Shown here one piece after another: positions 1 through 12,249 of a stretch of DNA of 64,000 nt. The translations under genes were made by a program, and so were the position numbers. The notes beneath the pieces were generated by a model that saw only the letters and a list, made by a program, of their open reading frames with translations, made no database searches and had not been told where the DNA came from. Source of the stretch: Liolophura sinensis (taxonomy: Eukaryota; Mollusca; Polyplacophora; Chitonida; Chitonidae); contig NC_088300.1 in NCBI RefSeq assembly GCF_032854445.1, positions 81,272,101-81,336,100 on the forward strand, written 5' to 3'. How positions within the stretch are numbered: the first letter of the stretch is position 1; the number at the start of each line of letters is the position of its first letter.

Positions 1-167
1 CCCTAAAATACACAGAATTACATTTGTCCCTCCTGAAAAATGGAAGTATTAATGGGGGTCTATGTCCTTCTGACATACTTTTGTTTTCACAATGTCACAT
101 TTTTATGTGGCTTCTGATATGCTGGAAAAGTAATAAGGATTTTTTATGTAATCTACATTTGTTTTAG

Positions 168-240
168 AGGCTTGTGGATGTTATTACTGAACCGCTAACT
201 GATGTGGCAGCAGGCTTGAGACATGCTGCAGCTGTAACAG
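168..240 (+). CDS. SERGEF: SERGEF exon (first visible)
   Basis: The acceptor is TTTTAG before 168 and the donor is CAG|GTACAG after 240. It encodes LVDVITEPLTDVAAGLRHAA, an RCC1 blade end. It ends in phase 1. The exact acceptor could be two bases to the right (AG at 168-169). Confidence 0.85.
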
Positions 241-3200
241 GTACAGGTACAGCAATAAACAATATATTTTTTTGTAAAATTTGATACATATTAATTCTGG
301 TAAATTTGAAAAAGTATTCAGATATTATATTTTAAAGGTTTATATGAGTGTTATGTTTTGTAAGTGTTGTATCTGCTGATTAAATTTGGTGGTCTCCCTG
401 ACATCTGTTCTATTCTGTTAGCCAGTGGTATTCTCTACACCTGGGGAAGTGGCAGAAGAGGTCAGCTGGGCTGGACAGACAACACAGGAAAACCACCTGG
501 TCAGGTGTTCACCCCATCTCCAGGTGAGTCTGTACAAGTGGTAGGAAAGGTCATCTGGGTCAGACAACACAGAGAAACCACTTGGTCAGTTGTTCACACT
601 ATCTCCAGGTGAGTCTGTACAAGTGATAGGAATGGTCAGCTGAGTCAGACAGTCAACACAAGAAAACCACCTGGTCAGGTGTCCACACCATCTCCAGGTG
701 AGTCTGTACAAATGGTAGGAATGGTCAGCTGAGTCAGACAGACAACACAAGAAAACCACCTGGTCAGGTGTTCACCCTATCTCCAGGTGAATCTGTACAA
801 GTGGTAGGAAAGGTCATCTGGGTCAGACAGACAACACAAGAAAACTACCTGGTCAGATGTTCACCCTATCTCCAGGTGAGTCTGTACAAGTGGTAGGAAT
901 GGTCATCTGGGTCAGACAACACAGGGAAACCATTTGGTCAGTTGTTCACCCCATCTCCAGGTGAGTCTGTACAAGTGGTAGGAATGGTCATCTGGGTCAG
1001 ACAACACAAGGAAACCACTTGGTCAATTGTTCACACTATCTCCAGGTGAGTCTGTACAAGTGGTAGGAATGGTCAGCTGAGTCAGACAGACAACACAAGA
1101 AAACCACCTGGTCAGGTGTTCACCCCTTCTCCAGGTGAGTCTGTACAAGTGGTAGGAAAGGTCATCTGGGTCAGACAACACAGGGAAACCACTTGGTCAG
1201 TTGTTCACACTATCTCTAGGTGGGTCTGTACAAGTGGTAGGAATGGTCAGCTGAGTTAGACAGTCAACACAAGAAAACCACCTGGTCAGGTGTCCACACC
1301 ATCTCCAGGTGAGTCTGTACAAGTGGTAGGAATGGTCAGCTGAGTCAGACAGACAACACAAGAAAACCACCTGGTCAGGTGTTCACCCCATCTCCAGGTG
1401 AATCTGTACAAGTGGTAGGAAAGGTCATCTGGGTCAGACAACACAGAGAAACCATTTGGTCAGTTGTTCACCCTGTCTCCAGGTGAATCTGTACAAGTGG
1501 TAGGAATGGTCAGCTGAGTCAGACAGACAACACAAGAAAACCACCTGGTCAAGTGTCCACACCATCGCCAGGTGAGTCGACCAGCCTGGATAGCACAGTT
1601 GGTAGAGTGTCCACTTCGGGACCGATAGATCCAGGATCAATCCTTGATCGAGTCCCACCTAAGACTTTAAAAGAGGAAGTTGTAACTTCCTCGCTTGGCG
1701 TTCACCATGAAGGGAATAGTGCAACGACTGTTTGACCCGTATTAGTATAATGGCTCAGTCGGGGCGGCTTACTTGCCTTCGGTAAGTAGTCTCAGTGAAG
1801 CAGCACTAGATTAAAGAGCGGTGGAAATGCATCCTGCTACAAGGAGGCACATTACACATACATGCACCCTAAGGATTCCTTCGTCGTCATATCACTGAAA
1901 AATTGTTGACTATGACGTTAAACCCCAAGCACTCACTCACTCCAGGTGAGTCTGCAGAAGTGGTAGGACTGGTCAGCTGAGGCAGACAGACATCACAGGG
2001 AAACCACCTGATCAGTTCTTCACATCATCTCCAGGTAAGTCTGCAGAAGTGGTAGGAATGGTCAGCTGTGCCAGGCAGACAACACAAGAAAACCATTTGG
2101 TCAGGTGTTCATACTATTTCCAGATGAGTCTGCAGAAGTAGTAGGAATGTTCAGCTGAATCAGGCAGACACAAGTGGTAGGAAAGGTTAGATGAGTCAGA
2201 CACATAAGACAGAGAAACCACCTGGTCAAGTGTCCACATCAACTCCAGGTGAGTCTGTACAAGTGGTAGGAATGGTCAGCTGAGTCAGACAGACAGTACA
2301 GGGAAACCAACAAGTCAGGTGTCCACAGGTGAGTCTACAAAACTGTACATCATAAGTGTCAGTATTCCAGATGCTTCCCCTACTATTACCTATCTCCATC
2401 TAACTGTCTTTATTTGTGCCTCACTACCTCCACCCCACCACATGTATCTCTCAGTGCCTCTGCCTCATTACCTCTATCTCATTGCCTCTATCTCAACACC
2501 TCCACCCCACCACATGTATTTCTCAGTGCCTCTGTCGCACTACCTGCATCTCATTGCCTCTCACAACCCCCACCCCACCACATGTATCTCTCACTGGCTC
2601 TTTCTCTACCTCGCCAGCCCTACATGTGCCTCCACCTCATTACCTCTGTCTCTATCTCACTACCTTCACCCCACCACATGTATCTCTCACTGCCTCTGTC
2701 TCTACCCGACTACCTCTATCTCATTGTCTCTATCTCACTCCCTCCACCCACCACATGTATCTCTCACTGCCTCTGTCTACCTCACCACCTCTATCTCATT
2801 GTCCCTATCTCACTACCTCCACCCCACCATGTGTATCTCACTTCCTCTGTACCTCTACCTCACTACCTCTATCTCATTGCCTCTATCTCACTACCTCCAC
2901 CCTAGCAAATGTATCTCTAACTGACTGTCTCCACCTTACTACCCCTACATGTATCTCTACCTCACTACCTCTATCTCACTAGTTTTAAATCTACTTGTTT
3001 CTCGATTACAGTGGATTTCCCATCAGATTCTGGGCGGCCTGTCTCAGTGACTGCTGGATCCCTGCACACTGCAGCCCTCACAGGTAATTCAGCTGTCAGT
3101 TTGTATGAACTTTTTACTGTGTAGTGATCGCATTTCACAATTAACCTAATTCGTTGTCAGTCAGGTCAAACATTATCTTGTTCAGACAATCAGTTCTGTC

Positions 3201-6200
3201 CGTCTCTCAGATGGTCATTTCTGTTTGTCTTTCAGACGGTCATTTCTGTCCATCTCTCAGATGGTCATTTCTGTTTGTCTTTCAGATGGTCATTTCTCTC
3301 CATCTCTCAGACGGTCATTTGTGTTTGTCTCACAGATGCTCATTTCTCTCCATTTCTCAGACGGTCATTTCTGTTTGTCTCACAGATGGTCATTTCTGTT
3401 TGTCTCACAGATTGTCATTTTTGTTTGTCTCACAGATGTTCGTTTCTCACCATCTCTCAGACGGCCATTTCTGCTCGTCTCACAGATCTTCATTTCTCTC
3501 CGTCTCTCAGACAATCATTTTTGTTTGTCTGACAGAGGGTCATTTCTGTTTGTCTGACAGGTGTTCATTTTTCTCTAACGGTCATTTCTCTCTGTCTCTC
3601 AGACAGTCATTTCTGTTTGTCTGACAGATGGTCATTTCTCTCCATCTCTCAGATGTTCATTTCTGTTTGTCTGACAGTCATTTCTCTCCATCTCTCAGAC
3701 GGTCATTTGTGTTTGTTTGACAGGACGGTCATTTCTGTTTGCTTCATAGATGTCCATTTATCTCCGTCTCTCAGACAGTCATTTCTGTTTGTCTGACAGA
3801 TGTCCATTTCTCTCCAATTCTCAGACTCTCATTTCTGTTTGTCTGACAGATGGTCATTTCTCTCCACCTCTCAGATGGTCATTTCTGTTTGTCTGACAGA
3901 CGGTCATTTCTCTCCATCTCTCATACGGTCATTTCTGTTAATCTCTTAGACAGTCATTGCTGTCCATCTGTCAGACGGCCATTTCTCTAAATCGCTTAGA
4001 AAGTAATTTCTCTCCATCTCTCATTGGGCTGCATCATTTCTGTCTATCTCTCAATCATGTCTGTCCATGTGTGTCTCAGACATCCATTTTTCTCCATCTG
4101 TTAGACAGGGGTGAAGTGTTTATTTGGGGTTGTAACAAGCATGGCCAAGGCTCGCTTCCACCTAGCACAGCAATCTCCATAAACAAACCCTTCAGAGTGG
4201 AATCCTTTAAGCTGGGAGACGTGCAAATCTCCGCTGTCAGAAGTGGATGGACACACATTCTGTGCCAGACAGGTAATTGGCCCACCAACCTAATACTCTG
4301 CTTCTTCAGGCAATGGAAGTTTTTGTGGTTGATGAAATCCAAAAAATTGGTTACAGGTTTTAAGCGTTGAATAACTGATTGATCGGTTTCGCCACGATGC
4401 GAAAACAGACCAGTCGTTCACGCAAATAGATTCCGTGAAAATGTGAAGATAGTCATCTACGTTGTACAGTACTTCGTAGCAGATTTTTTCATTTTATTAC
4501 TGTAACTTCGCCAAAGTCTATTAATTTGCGTATGAAGTAGGTTGTATAGCAGTACAGTCCGCTATCACACATATAGCGGAATTCTCAGATAGCACAATGG
4601 CTACATCGGGTGCCACAGTATGAACAGTGATCAGCACACATCAGCGTGGATCAGGAAGCCACTATAAAACATATTGGTTACACACACCGAGCATCACATG
4701 GATTTCAAAGCCTGACCAGCATGTGTTATATTCCTGAGTATTTTTATTTTCTTTTGATGATTAATAATTACTTTTACATTTAGTGACTTGTAGTGTGTGT
4801 AGTACCATGCGTTCTCAATAATTTCAGACGCATTTTTAGAAAATGTATACCATGATGCCTTGCAGGTGCTATTGTCTTTAAGTCGTACACTCTCTGTGGG
4901 TGAGTAGGGAATTACGGGTAGTTGGTAATCTCCGTCACGCATCAGTCAGCCTTACCAGCTTTGCAAGAAGGGGAAAGACACTGCCGGGTTTTGAAGAGAT
5001 TTAACTTCTTGTGTGATTGGAAGGCTGTTTTTCAATCATGCCAATAACGTTTAAATCACTGCACACGTTGGTAGACATACATAAACTACAAAATTGCAGA
5101 ACAGACGTTTCCTGAATTTTTGCTTGTAACACGTTGGTGCATCGTATGTATGTATGTATATGTAGCGGTGTTCAACTGAACGTCGGCCAATAGAATTTCT
5201 TCTTGGATTCTCGAAATTTGAAAGCTAATAATTTGTCATTCATAGCAACTGGTGGCATTTACACGAAGACTATCCGAAATAATTGTTTATTTTAAACATC
5301 GTTGTGTAAACCGGCGGGCAGTAGAACACTATACGAGCGCACGGTAGAAATAATTCTGGAGAAACTACAAATGAGACGCAACTCGGCAATGAATTCTGTA
5401 GTAGTTAATGTGTGTTTGCCCAATACAAGGAAATCTTGGCTTGGAATGTAATTAAGAATACCAATGTTAATAGTTCGTGTCCATTCTTGGGACTCCTGAT
5501 GTGGCCAGAGGTGTTTGGTGTTGAAAATGAAACCTGGATCAAAAGTTTTTTCACAGTAGGTAATGAGTCATTCATTAGCCATTTTATGTACCTGTAAGCC
5601 CGCTGATGATTTGGGAAAGCTCTTTAAAAATATATTTTCAGCGGCATGCATAAAACCTGCGAATTTCTATAATATTTTAATCTTGCTTTTTGTTGTGAGT
5701 TTATCTGATAGTTATTTCTGAAACCAATACCTGTCGCGGGAGATGTGTATGGGGTCTTGATTTTTGTGAAGTCTAAGTGAATTCGGACTAAGTGAAGTCC
5801 GAATGAACTGAGTGAGGATTCCGAGGGATGGGTGTTTAGGTACCTGGTAATGTACCTTACTGAGGCCATGTCATACCCTGCATCATTCGTAACTTTTGAG
5901 CATACCTTTAGAGTGATTAGTAGATAAATTCACATGAGAATTAGACACGTCTTCTTTTTAACTTAGAGTTTTATTAGGACACTGAACATATGATATGTAT
6001 CGTTTTGCGTCTGCAAATGGCCTTCCAGAGGCTCTCATGTCCGATTCCTGCAGGTGCCAGATGAAATCCACCTTGTTTGTATTCTCGGAACAGGGAAATC
6101 AGGCCTGTCATCTTTTCACTTGGATCTAACCACTTGAACTTTGTTTTCTGAGCAAACATTGTTTATATATTTTCTGTGAAATTACCGATGCCATCTACAG

Positions 6201-9200
6201 CAAAACGCACTCCTCAGAGCTCGATATTCTCCCAAGGTCGTCTGGTACGTATATCGGTGGGTTTTGAAGGCATTTGTATGGTAAAGTTTAAAGCCAGGTT
6301 TGGCTAATTTAATGACATATATACATGAATGTACATGTATTACTAACTTTTTTTCTTGAAATGCCTGTGGTAATATGTTGCAAACTATATTTTTAAAATT
6401 AATCCAAAAAGAGGGTAGCCGGTCGGTAGATTCAAGACAATCCTGCGGATATAATACCTGATGCGGCGAGGCGTTGGATGCTTCCCTGTAAATGCCACTC
6501 AACCGTCCACTTCAAATATTGGATAGCATAGTTTGTAGCACACAACCCGAAAAACGGCATGGTAAGTCTTTTCAGAAGAGAAAGAACAAAGATAAATTTT
6601 CACTAGATTTATGTTCCGGTATCAACATTTTAATCTTTTTTTAAACAAGCGTGTATACTGAAAAATGACATCTAAATTTGCTGTGTACAAACTGTCCGGA
6701 AACACTGGCTTCCTAGGCCAGGGTAGGCCCATACTCCAGCTGGGGAAGCTGGCACGGTGATGTTACTCGCGGTGAGCGCTTCGCAGGAGATTTCTCTGAC
6801 CTACCCGCTTGCTTTCAGTGTGTCTCAGTTAGCAAGTGTCTGTAATTATTGAGAACGTATTGTAGCCAGCTGGCTTAGGGAGCCCTCACCATCCCTTTCT
6901 GATGAAATGGTTTTGTCCACAGGGTGAAATAATATAACCATTGGCACGAGGTAGTGTCATCGATAACAAATTTGCAGAAAGTTGGTGACTCGTGAAAGTT
7001 TAAATTATGTTCAAATTAAATGTCACCTTTCTCCACCTACCCCTTGCCCGCCGAGAGCACAATACATGACTGACGAATGTTGCCAGCTAGTATGTGTTGT
7101 GTACATAATGTGACGTGGGAAATGAACGAAACACACACACAACTTGTGGTTGCGAGGTCTTCATGTCTATAATTTCATTCACGGGTCCCGTGAATAACCC
7201 TATCAACATAAACACAGAATGTGACATAAGTAATGTAACACAGATATGTTCATTTCAAACAAATGCAATAAACCATTCGTGTAAATTAGAGAATAATGCA
7301 TATGTAAGAATCGTTAGCCCAAAGCGATGGTTATTAGTTATTATCAAATACATATTTACTAATATACACAGTAAACGCTTAATTACCCCTGTTGACCAGG
7401 AGATAAACGGCGTATCCAGACCAGTATACCGGTTCATCACGCAGTCAAGACATCCGTGTCTACCTAAATACACAAACATTAATTGTGTAAAGCAAAGTAA
7501 CCATTAAATGGTACTAGAGACAAGAAATCCTAATTGACTGCTGAATTAACAGATATATCTGGCAAGTCTGATATAATTGCACGACAGTTCAGTGAAACAT
7601 ATCGTCACATAGCTGCATTGAAAACTAGTGCGCAATAGTGGTAAAACCAAGTCCTAACAAAATTCAGCATAGAACGAACCATTTATCTCACTGAAAGTAA
7701 TAGAAAAGTCTACAGAATAGCGTAACGTTATGATGCAGAAATAGGTAAATGACATTGAACATGTGATGATCACTCGTACAACTTGCGCACAGGGTTGGCC
7801 TTTCCGCTTGCTGTAGCTATGTTGTTCGGTGGCAGCCATCTTACCTAGCACAAGCGAAACGTCGTTACACTAACACATCGACACATAAATAAAGCACAAA
7901 TGCAGCTTACGAAAAGGATATATAAACGCTAACACTAACACTAAGCAAGCTCATTATCATATGGTCAGAATCCTGTAATCAGTATGGTTTCTACATACGA
8001 GATATCGCCAAGAACTCGGCAGTAAAATAATATAAAGCACTCCTTTCAGAATAGCTGCAGACGATAGAGTAGCGAAGAGTGACGTCATACAAACAGCATC
8101 ATAACATGACGTATCCCCAGCGCGTCATAGCTAACCTGTTCCGGGGGGGGGGGGGGGCGATCAGGGACAGTGGATGCCCGTTTTATATGAATAACGAGTA
8201 AAAAATAAAAAAAAAAAATAAACAACAAAACAAAACAAATGACTGTCCCAATAACAAAGAAGATTTTGTTTTAACACGGAAGCCTTCTCGCGAGTCACCT
8301 ATAGGCCTTCACGAAGTTAATAGTTTTGTAGACTTGACGACACAAATGGCAGGACACAGCGCAAATGCACGGACATCAAAACGAAATCAAAATCAACCAG
8401 CAACTGACAGGACTTAATTTTGTGGCACCTGTCACTGAGCATGACCGTGTGTGGGGTAACTGTAATAAAGTAATATACCCGTTGAACGCTACGCAGTTCA
8501 AGCGCAGCATTTGTGGGAACGTTGCAGGGGACAGATCAGCGTAACACATAACTGACACGTGAACGATCGTTTCGTTCGCGCTAAATTTCGTGGCCTGTAC
8601 CTGTACTTTTGTGCATATAATTAAGAACGAATTTCCAGTGCGATACAACAGTTAGTAAACGCTGAGGTTTACAATTTTCAGCAATTTCTAATATTTACCT
8701 GGCTGAATGTTTAATCGTTGAATTAAAAAGCCCTGTACGTCCATGCCACAAGGCACTTTGCGGGACGCAGTGGGCATTTAAATCCACTTTGAAACGGCTG
8801 CACACGCCAATTTCTGGTGTGCATTAAAGAGAATGGGACCTTTATTGCCACTCCCGCAAGTTTAAATCCATTTCTGAGTCGAAATGTTGTTGAAAACCAC
8901 AGAAGTATTTCCTTCTCCCTCGTCAAAATAACTTGGTGCTGCGTGGCAAGTCAGGTGTACTTAAATCTCAGAACCGTATGCCAAAAGACAAGGTCACAAA
9001 AAAAGGTCTTAGATGACAACTACAGGTGATTTCATTGGTCATCATGGATGTAGAGTAGAAAGAACAATCTGCTGAGTCAGTTGGTTCGAAAGGCTCCAGT
9101 CAAGGCTTGCGAATATCATGTGCACATCTGCCTGTGGCCACAGAAACAATCCGGATTGTGGATGCACCCAATGCGTCGCGCGTGCATACCGCGATATTGA

Positions 9201-10290
9201 AAAGAAAAATGTCAATACTTTATGACGTTTTCTGCATACAATTAGTCTGAAATTGATTGAAACTTACAGAAGTGATCGAAAAGACCCATCTCTTCTCATT
9301 TCACACCAGAAATCGACGTGCCGTTGTTTTGGGGTGGATTCAACGGCCAACTTCGTTCCGCAAGTGCCTACATTACGAATTGAACATCAGAAATTGCAAC
9401 AGACCTCAACGTTTAATTTAACTTGCTAATGGCCCATAATTATGGTAGACTCCAGTAAGACCTATAACCGCCATGGCATGTGTGTATAAATGTTTTGTAT
9501 CCTCAGAGACGGGTTATGTGATGAGTTGGGGGAGAGGTGACTACGGTCAGTTGGGTCGTCCGTGTACTGAGGCCTTCTCTCACACTCCGGGGAGGATCCC
9601 AGACTTGATCAGGGTCAGCCAGATAGCGTGTGGGTCTGAACACAACCTGGCTGTTACAGGTACATGTAATCAGCAGTGACCAGGTGTTCTATGACACTCT
9701 ACACTTCGTTGTACCAGATATCTGTTATCATTATATACCTATGTACCGGTACACTCAAACATTTAACTTGCATCTACATCTACTCATGCTATTTTCTGTC
9801 TAGTGTAAAACACCAATCAATTAAATCAAATAAATATTTTTTGTATGAACAGGTCACTGAAGATAACTAATAAATGTTTTTACAGTGTGTCTTCACATCT
9901 TGCCTATCCTGGGGTGAAGCATATCAGGCAGGTGTGGAATTGTGAACATATTAAAACGTGTGGCTTGAAATTATTATGCAATAAATGTATATGAACAAGG
10001 GACTTCATACTCCCCCTCATATAAGCTTCTTCCATTGGAAAAATGTTACCAAATATGAGATTTTTTGTAAAGAAATGAGTCAAGAAATCAGTAATGGTAT
10101 CCTGTTTTTATCAGTGATATTATTTGCAGATGGCAGACTGGTATCCTGGGGATGGGGAGAACACGGTATGTGTGGCCAGGGAGCAGAAAGAAATGTGGAA
10201 TACCCTCTTCTGATTGGTCAGCTGAAGAGCACAAAGGCCACCCTGATTGGCTGTGGAGCTGGCCACTCCTGGGCAGTGGTAGAGATCTGA
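168..10290 (+). CDS. SERGEF: SERGEF (secretion-regulating GEF, RCC1-repeat protein), 3' part, six exons
   Basis: Exons at 168-240, 422-523, 3012-3083, 4105-4272, 9507-9659 and 10130-10290 join in frame and give about 242 C-terminal residues; the 5' exons lie left of the window. The product consists of RCC1 blades. Recognisable family stretches are AAGLRHA, GEVFIWGCNKHGQ, SGWTHILCQTETG, WGRGDYGQLG, CGSEHNLA and WGWGEHGMCG, ending GCGAGHSWAVVEI-stop. The order and spacing match animal SERGEF (DelGEF), a seven-bladed propeller protein reported to bind the exocyst subunit Sec5 and act in secretion. All five introns seen are phase 1 and fall at equivalent points after a blade. The extended human C-terminal tail is absent. 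Introns 2 and 3 (of those visible) are filled by minisatellites carrying splice-site copies. It converges on the minus-strand membrane-protein gene. Confidence 0.93.
422..523 (+). CDS. SERGEF: SERGEF exon (second visible)
   Basis: The acceptor is CTGTTAG and the donor is CTCCAG|GTGAGT. It encodes SGILYTWGSGRRGQLG followed by a threonine/proline-rich end (TDNTGKPPGQVFTPSP). It is phase 1 at both ends. Its last 60 bases plus the donor are the source of the 85/89-bp minisatellite that follows. Confidence 0.92.
463..2335 (+). repeat. 85/89-bp minisatellite made from the end of a SERGEF exon plus its donor site
   Basis: The first unit is the 3' end of exon 422-523 itself. About 18 units follow. 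The GT dinucleotides are at 524, 609, 698, 787, 876, 961, 1046, 1135, 1220, 1309, 1398, 1483 and 1572, and continue after a SINE. Spacings are 85 or 89. Nearly all units keep CAG|GTGAGT or CAG|GTGAAT. Later units (2124 onward) are degraded. See findings. Confidence 0.92.
1580..1941 (+). mobile_element. tRNA-derived SINE inserted in the minisatellite
   Basis: A tRNA-like head has an A box (TAGCACAGTTGG, from 1591) and a B box (GGATCAATCC, 1634-1643). A body follows, then a tail containing CCTTCGTCGTCATATCACTG and TGACGTTAAACCCC, ending in (ACTC)n. The same tail recurs in reverse at about 49373-49445 and, truncated, near 37335-37395. It splits the 85/89-bp array. Confidence 0.8.
2400..2985 (+). 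repeat. CT-rich minisatellite in SERGEF intron
   Basis: Irregular units of the type CTCTATCTCACTACCTCCAC with CCACCACATGTATCTCTCAC are repeated for about 590 bases. The long open frames on the plus strand here are a product of the stop-poor repeat. The array ends just before the acceptor of exon 3012-3083. Confidence 0.88.
3012..3083 (+). CDS. SERGEF: SERGEF exon (third visible)
   Basis: The acceptor is GATTACAG and the donor is CACAG|GTAATT. It encodes DSGRPVSVTAGSLHTAALTG, a blade end of RCC1 type. It is phase 1 at both ends and too short to stand out as an open frame by itself. Confidence 0.9.
3180..4104 (+). repeat. Minisatellite of pyrimidine-tract/AG units ending at a SERGEF acceptor
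   Basis: Alternating half units of about 24 bases, GGTCATTTCTGTTTGTCTGACAG and GGTCATTTCTCTCCATCTCTCAG, are repeated some 35 times. Each half unit is a T/C tract closed by CAG, and the last one merges into the true acceptor of the exon at 4105. Confidence 0.88.
4105..4272 (+). CDS. SERGEF: SERGEF exon (fourth visible)
   Basis: The acceptor is CTGTTAG and the donor is GACAG|GTAATT. It encodes GEVFIWGCNKHGQ through SAVRSGWTHILCQT, very close to the vertebrate SERGEF blade. It is phase 1 at both ends. The acceptor is the last member of a long pyrimidine/AG minisatellite (about 3180-4104). Confidence 0.93.
4273..9506 (+). other. Large SERGEF intron without recognisable genes
   Basis: About 5.2 kb. 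I see no convincing exon on either strand; the open frames here are short and lack family motifs. Notable only are a run of G at about 8143-8157, a following A-rich stretch (8200-8240), and a small inverted repeat around 5779-5805 (GAATTCGGACTAAGTG / GTCCGAATG). Confidence 0.6.
9507..9659 (+). CDS. SERGEF: SERGEF exon (fifth visible)
   Basis: The acceptor is TATCCTCAG and the donor is TACAG|GTACAT. It encodes TGYVMSWGRGDYGQLG through CGSEHNLAVTG. It is phase 1 at both ends. Confidence 0.93.
10130..10290 (+). CDS. SERGEF: SERGEF terminal coding exon
   Basis: The acceptor is ATTTGCAG. It encodes GRLVSWGWGEHGMCG through GCGAGHSWAVVEI and stops with TGA at 10288-10290. The protein ends right after the last RCC1 blade. 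Confidence 0.93.
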
Positions 10291-10399
10291 TAAATGTGAA
10301 TGTAACATTCAGGCATCAGGTTTGCTGCTGCTGCTTGAAAACATTGCAAGTCAGGAAGTAGTTCCTGGGACTGTCTGATAAAGTTACGACGGTATGTCT

Positions 10400-10805
10400 C
10401 TACACAAACAGGTTCCCCACTTTGGAGTTATCGCTGCCTGACTTTTTTACACTGACGGGTTCCTCAGTGAGGAGTTACTGTTGTCTCTCCCTACACTAAT
10501 GGGTTCCCCACTGAGGAGTTACAGATGTCTGTTCCTGCATTGATGGGTTTCCCACTGAGAAATTACCACTGTCTGTTCCTACATTGATGGGTTTCTCACT
10601 GAGGAGTTACCACTGTCTGTTCCTACATTGATGGGTTTCCCACTGAGGAGTTACCACAGTCTGTCCCTACACTGATAGGTTCTCCTCCGAGTAGTTTCCA
10701 CTGTCTGCCCCGCACTGACAGCATTGGCACTGACTAGTTACCACTGTCGGTCCCTATACTGACAGGGTTTGCACTGAGGAGTTACCACTGTCTGTCCCTA
10801 CACTC
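10400..10805 (+). repeat. Minisatellite in the SERGEF 3' UTR
   Basis: About eight imperfect units of roughly 46-57 bases contain GAGTTACCACTGTCTGT and CTACACTGATGGGTT. No relation to an exon edge is visible. Confidence 0.8.
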
Positions 10806-11036
10806 AGGGAACACAAAACATTTCAGAATGAAGTACATGTAATATAAATTTGTTCTATTCTATCAAATATCATTTGTTACATTTTAATGAAACATGTATA
10901 CATTCTCTGAATGGTTCCTCTGAAGATTCTGAATACAGAGTATGCTACAGTAAAGAAAGCTACAATCGTTGAACATTCATTTTTACTGTGTTGTCACAGA
11001 TGTCTGTTTATTGTTTGTCTTTACACATTGTTTTAT

Positions 11037-11061
11037 AATAAAAGTATAATTGAATAATAAA
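11037..11061 (+). terminator. Two candidate polyadenylation signals for SERGEF
   Basis: AATAAA occurs at 11037-11042 and again at 11056-11061, about 750 bases after the SERGEF stop. A TG-rich stretch (GTTTGGGGTCAGTGGGTG) follows at once, as is usual for cleavage regions. Confidence 0.5.
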
Positions 11062-11573
11062 TTGTTTGGGGTCAGTGGGTGATCTTTCCCCAGCTGAGTA
11101 TCTGCACAGTCAATTTAGATTTCAAGGAGCAATATTTACACCTGTAATGATATGAAATGAGACCACATTGATTAACTGAAGATTAAAGCTATCCTTACAA
11201 CTGGTGTATTAAAAAATATGTCTGTTATATGTAAATAAAAAATATGTATATAACTGTACAAGAACATATTGTATTCTGCTGCCCTATATCTCATTATCAA
11301 GGGCAGTAAATCTAGGACGAGACCGCTTTAGTCCATGTATGAACACGTCACACACTTAGTACATGCTTACAACCATTCTGATCAGTATACTGCTGGGCGT
11401 CTCTAAAGAAGCTGTGAGATACTGAAGCAGACAAATAAAGCATTCCGATTTTAACCATGTTTTTAACCAAGCATCTGAGGAACAAGTCTGAACAACACTG
11501 ACAAACTGGACCACCCAAAATCCACTAACCCTGACATACATGTACATGAGGTATAAAACATAGGGTAACAAGT

Positions 11574-11845
11574 ATCAAGTGGTGCTAAGCCACATGGACA
11601 TGGGGTAATACAAGTGGTGCTAAGCCACATAGACATGGGGTAATACAAGTATCAAGTGGTGCTAAGCCACATAGACATGGGGTAATACAAGTATCAAGTG
11701 GTGCTAAGTCACATAGACATGGGGTAATACAAGTATCAAGTGGTGCTAAGCCACATGGACATGGGGCAATACAAGTATCAAGTGATGCTAAGCCGCATGG
11801 ATATGGGGTAATACAAGTATCAAGAGGTGCTAAGCCACATGAATA
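11574..11845. repeat. 42-bp tandem array
   Basis: About seven units contain CAAGTGGTGCTAAGCCACAT and GGGGTAATACAAGTAT. It lies between the two convergent genes. The minus-strand open frames here are repeat-derived. Confidence 0.9.
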
Positions 11846-11894
11846 TGTAAGACCACCTAGACAGGATTCTCCAGAAAACTTCATACATCAGTTG

Positions 11895-12245
11895 TGAGCA
11901 GGCAATGAGTTAACACCAGAACACCTGTCACAAGAACCTGATCAGCAAATATCCCACTAAAGGTCCTATCACAGACATTTACACAAACACAGCCTCCATC
12001 CATCACATCAGGTGTGAGCAGGCATTGTGTTAACACCAGAACACCTGTCACAAGAACATGATCAGCAATATCCCACTAAACGTCCTATCACAGACATTTA
12101 CACAAACACAGCCTCCATCCATCACATCAGGTGTGAGCAGGCATTAACACCAGAACACCTGTCACAAGAACATGATCAGCAATATCCCACTAAAGGTCCT
12201 ATCACAGACATTTACACAAACACAGCCTCCATTCATCACATACAT
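11895..12245. repeat. 117-bp tandem repeat, three copies
   Basis: Three units contain ACACCAGAACACCTGTCACA and CCTATCACAGACATTTACAC. The copies are nearly identical apart from small deletions. Confidence 0.9.
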
Positions 12246-12249
12246 CTAT

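Larger units (their letters stand above)
10291..11061 (+). other. SERGEF: SERGEF 3' untranslated region (probable)
   Basis: This follows the stop codon and runs to two AATAAA signals. It includes a minisatellite at about 10400-10805. Its extent is inferred from the signals only. Confidence 0.55.

Noticed and set aside
2319..2982. Three overlapping plus-strand frames rich in His, Pro, Leu and Ser
   Set aside because: They arise from the CT-rich minisatellite in a SERGEF intron and run in all three frames at once.
3154..3624. Overlapping Ser/Phe/Val-rich plus-strand frames
   Set aside because: They come from the pyrimidine/AG array before the exon at 4105; repeat-derived.
5779..5805. Small inverted repeat as a possible RNA hairpin
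   Set aside because: Too short and AT-poor only locally; no conserved RNA family pattern was seen.
8143..8240. G run followed by an A-rich stretch as a possible regulatory or quadruplex element
   Set aside because: A single homopolymer next to low-complexity sequence; nothing else supports function.
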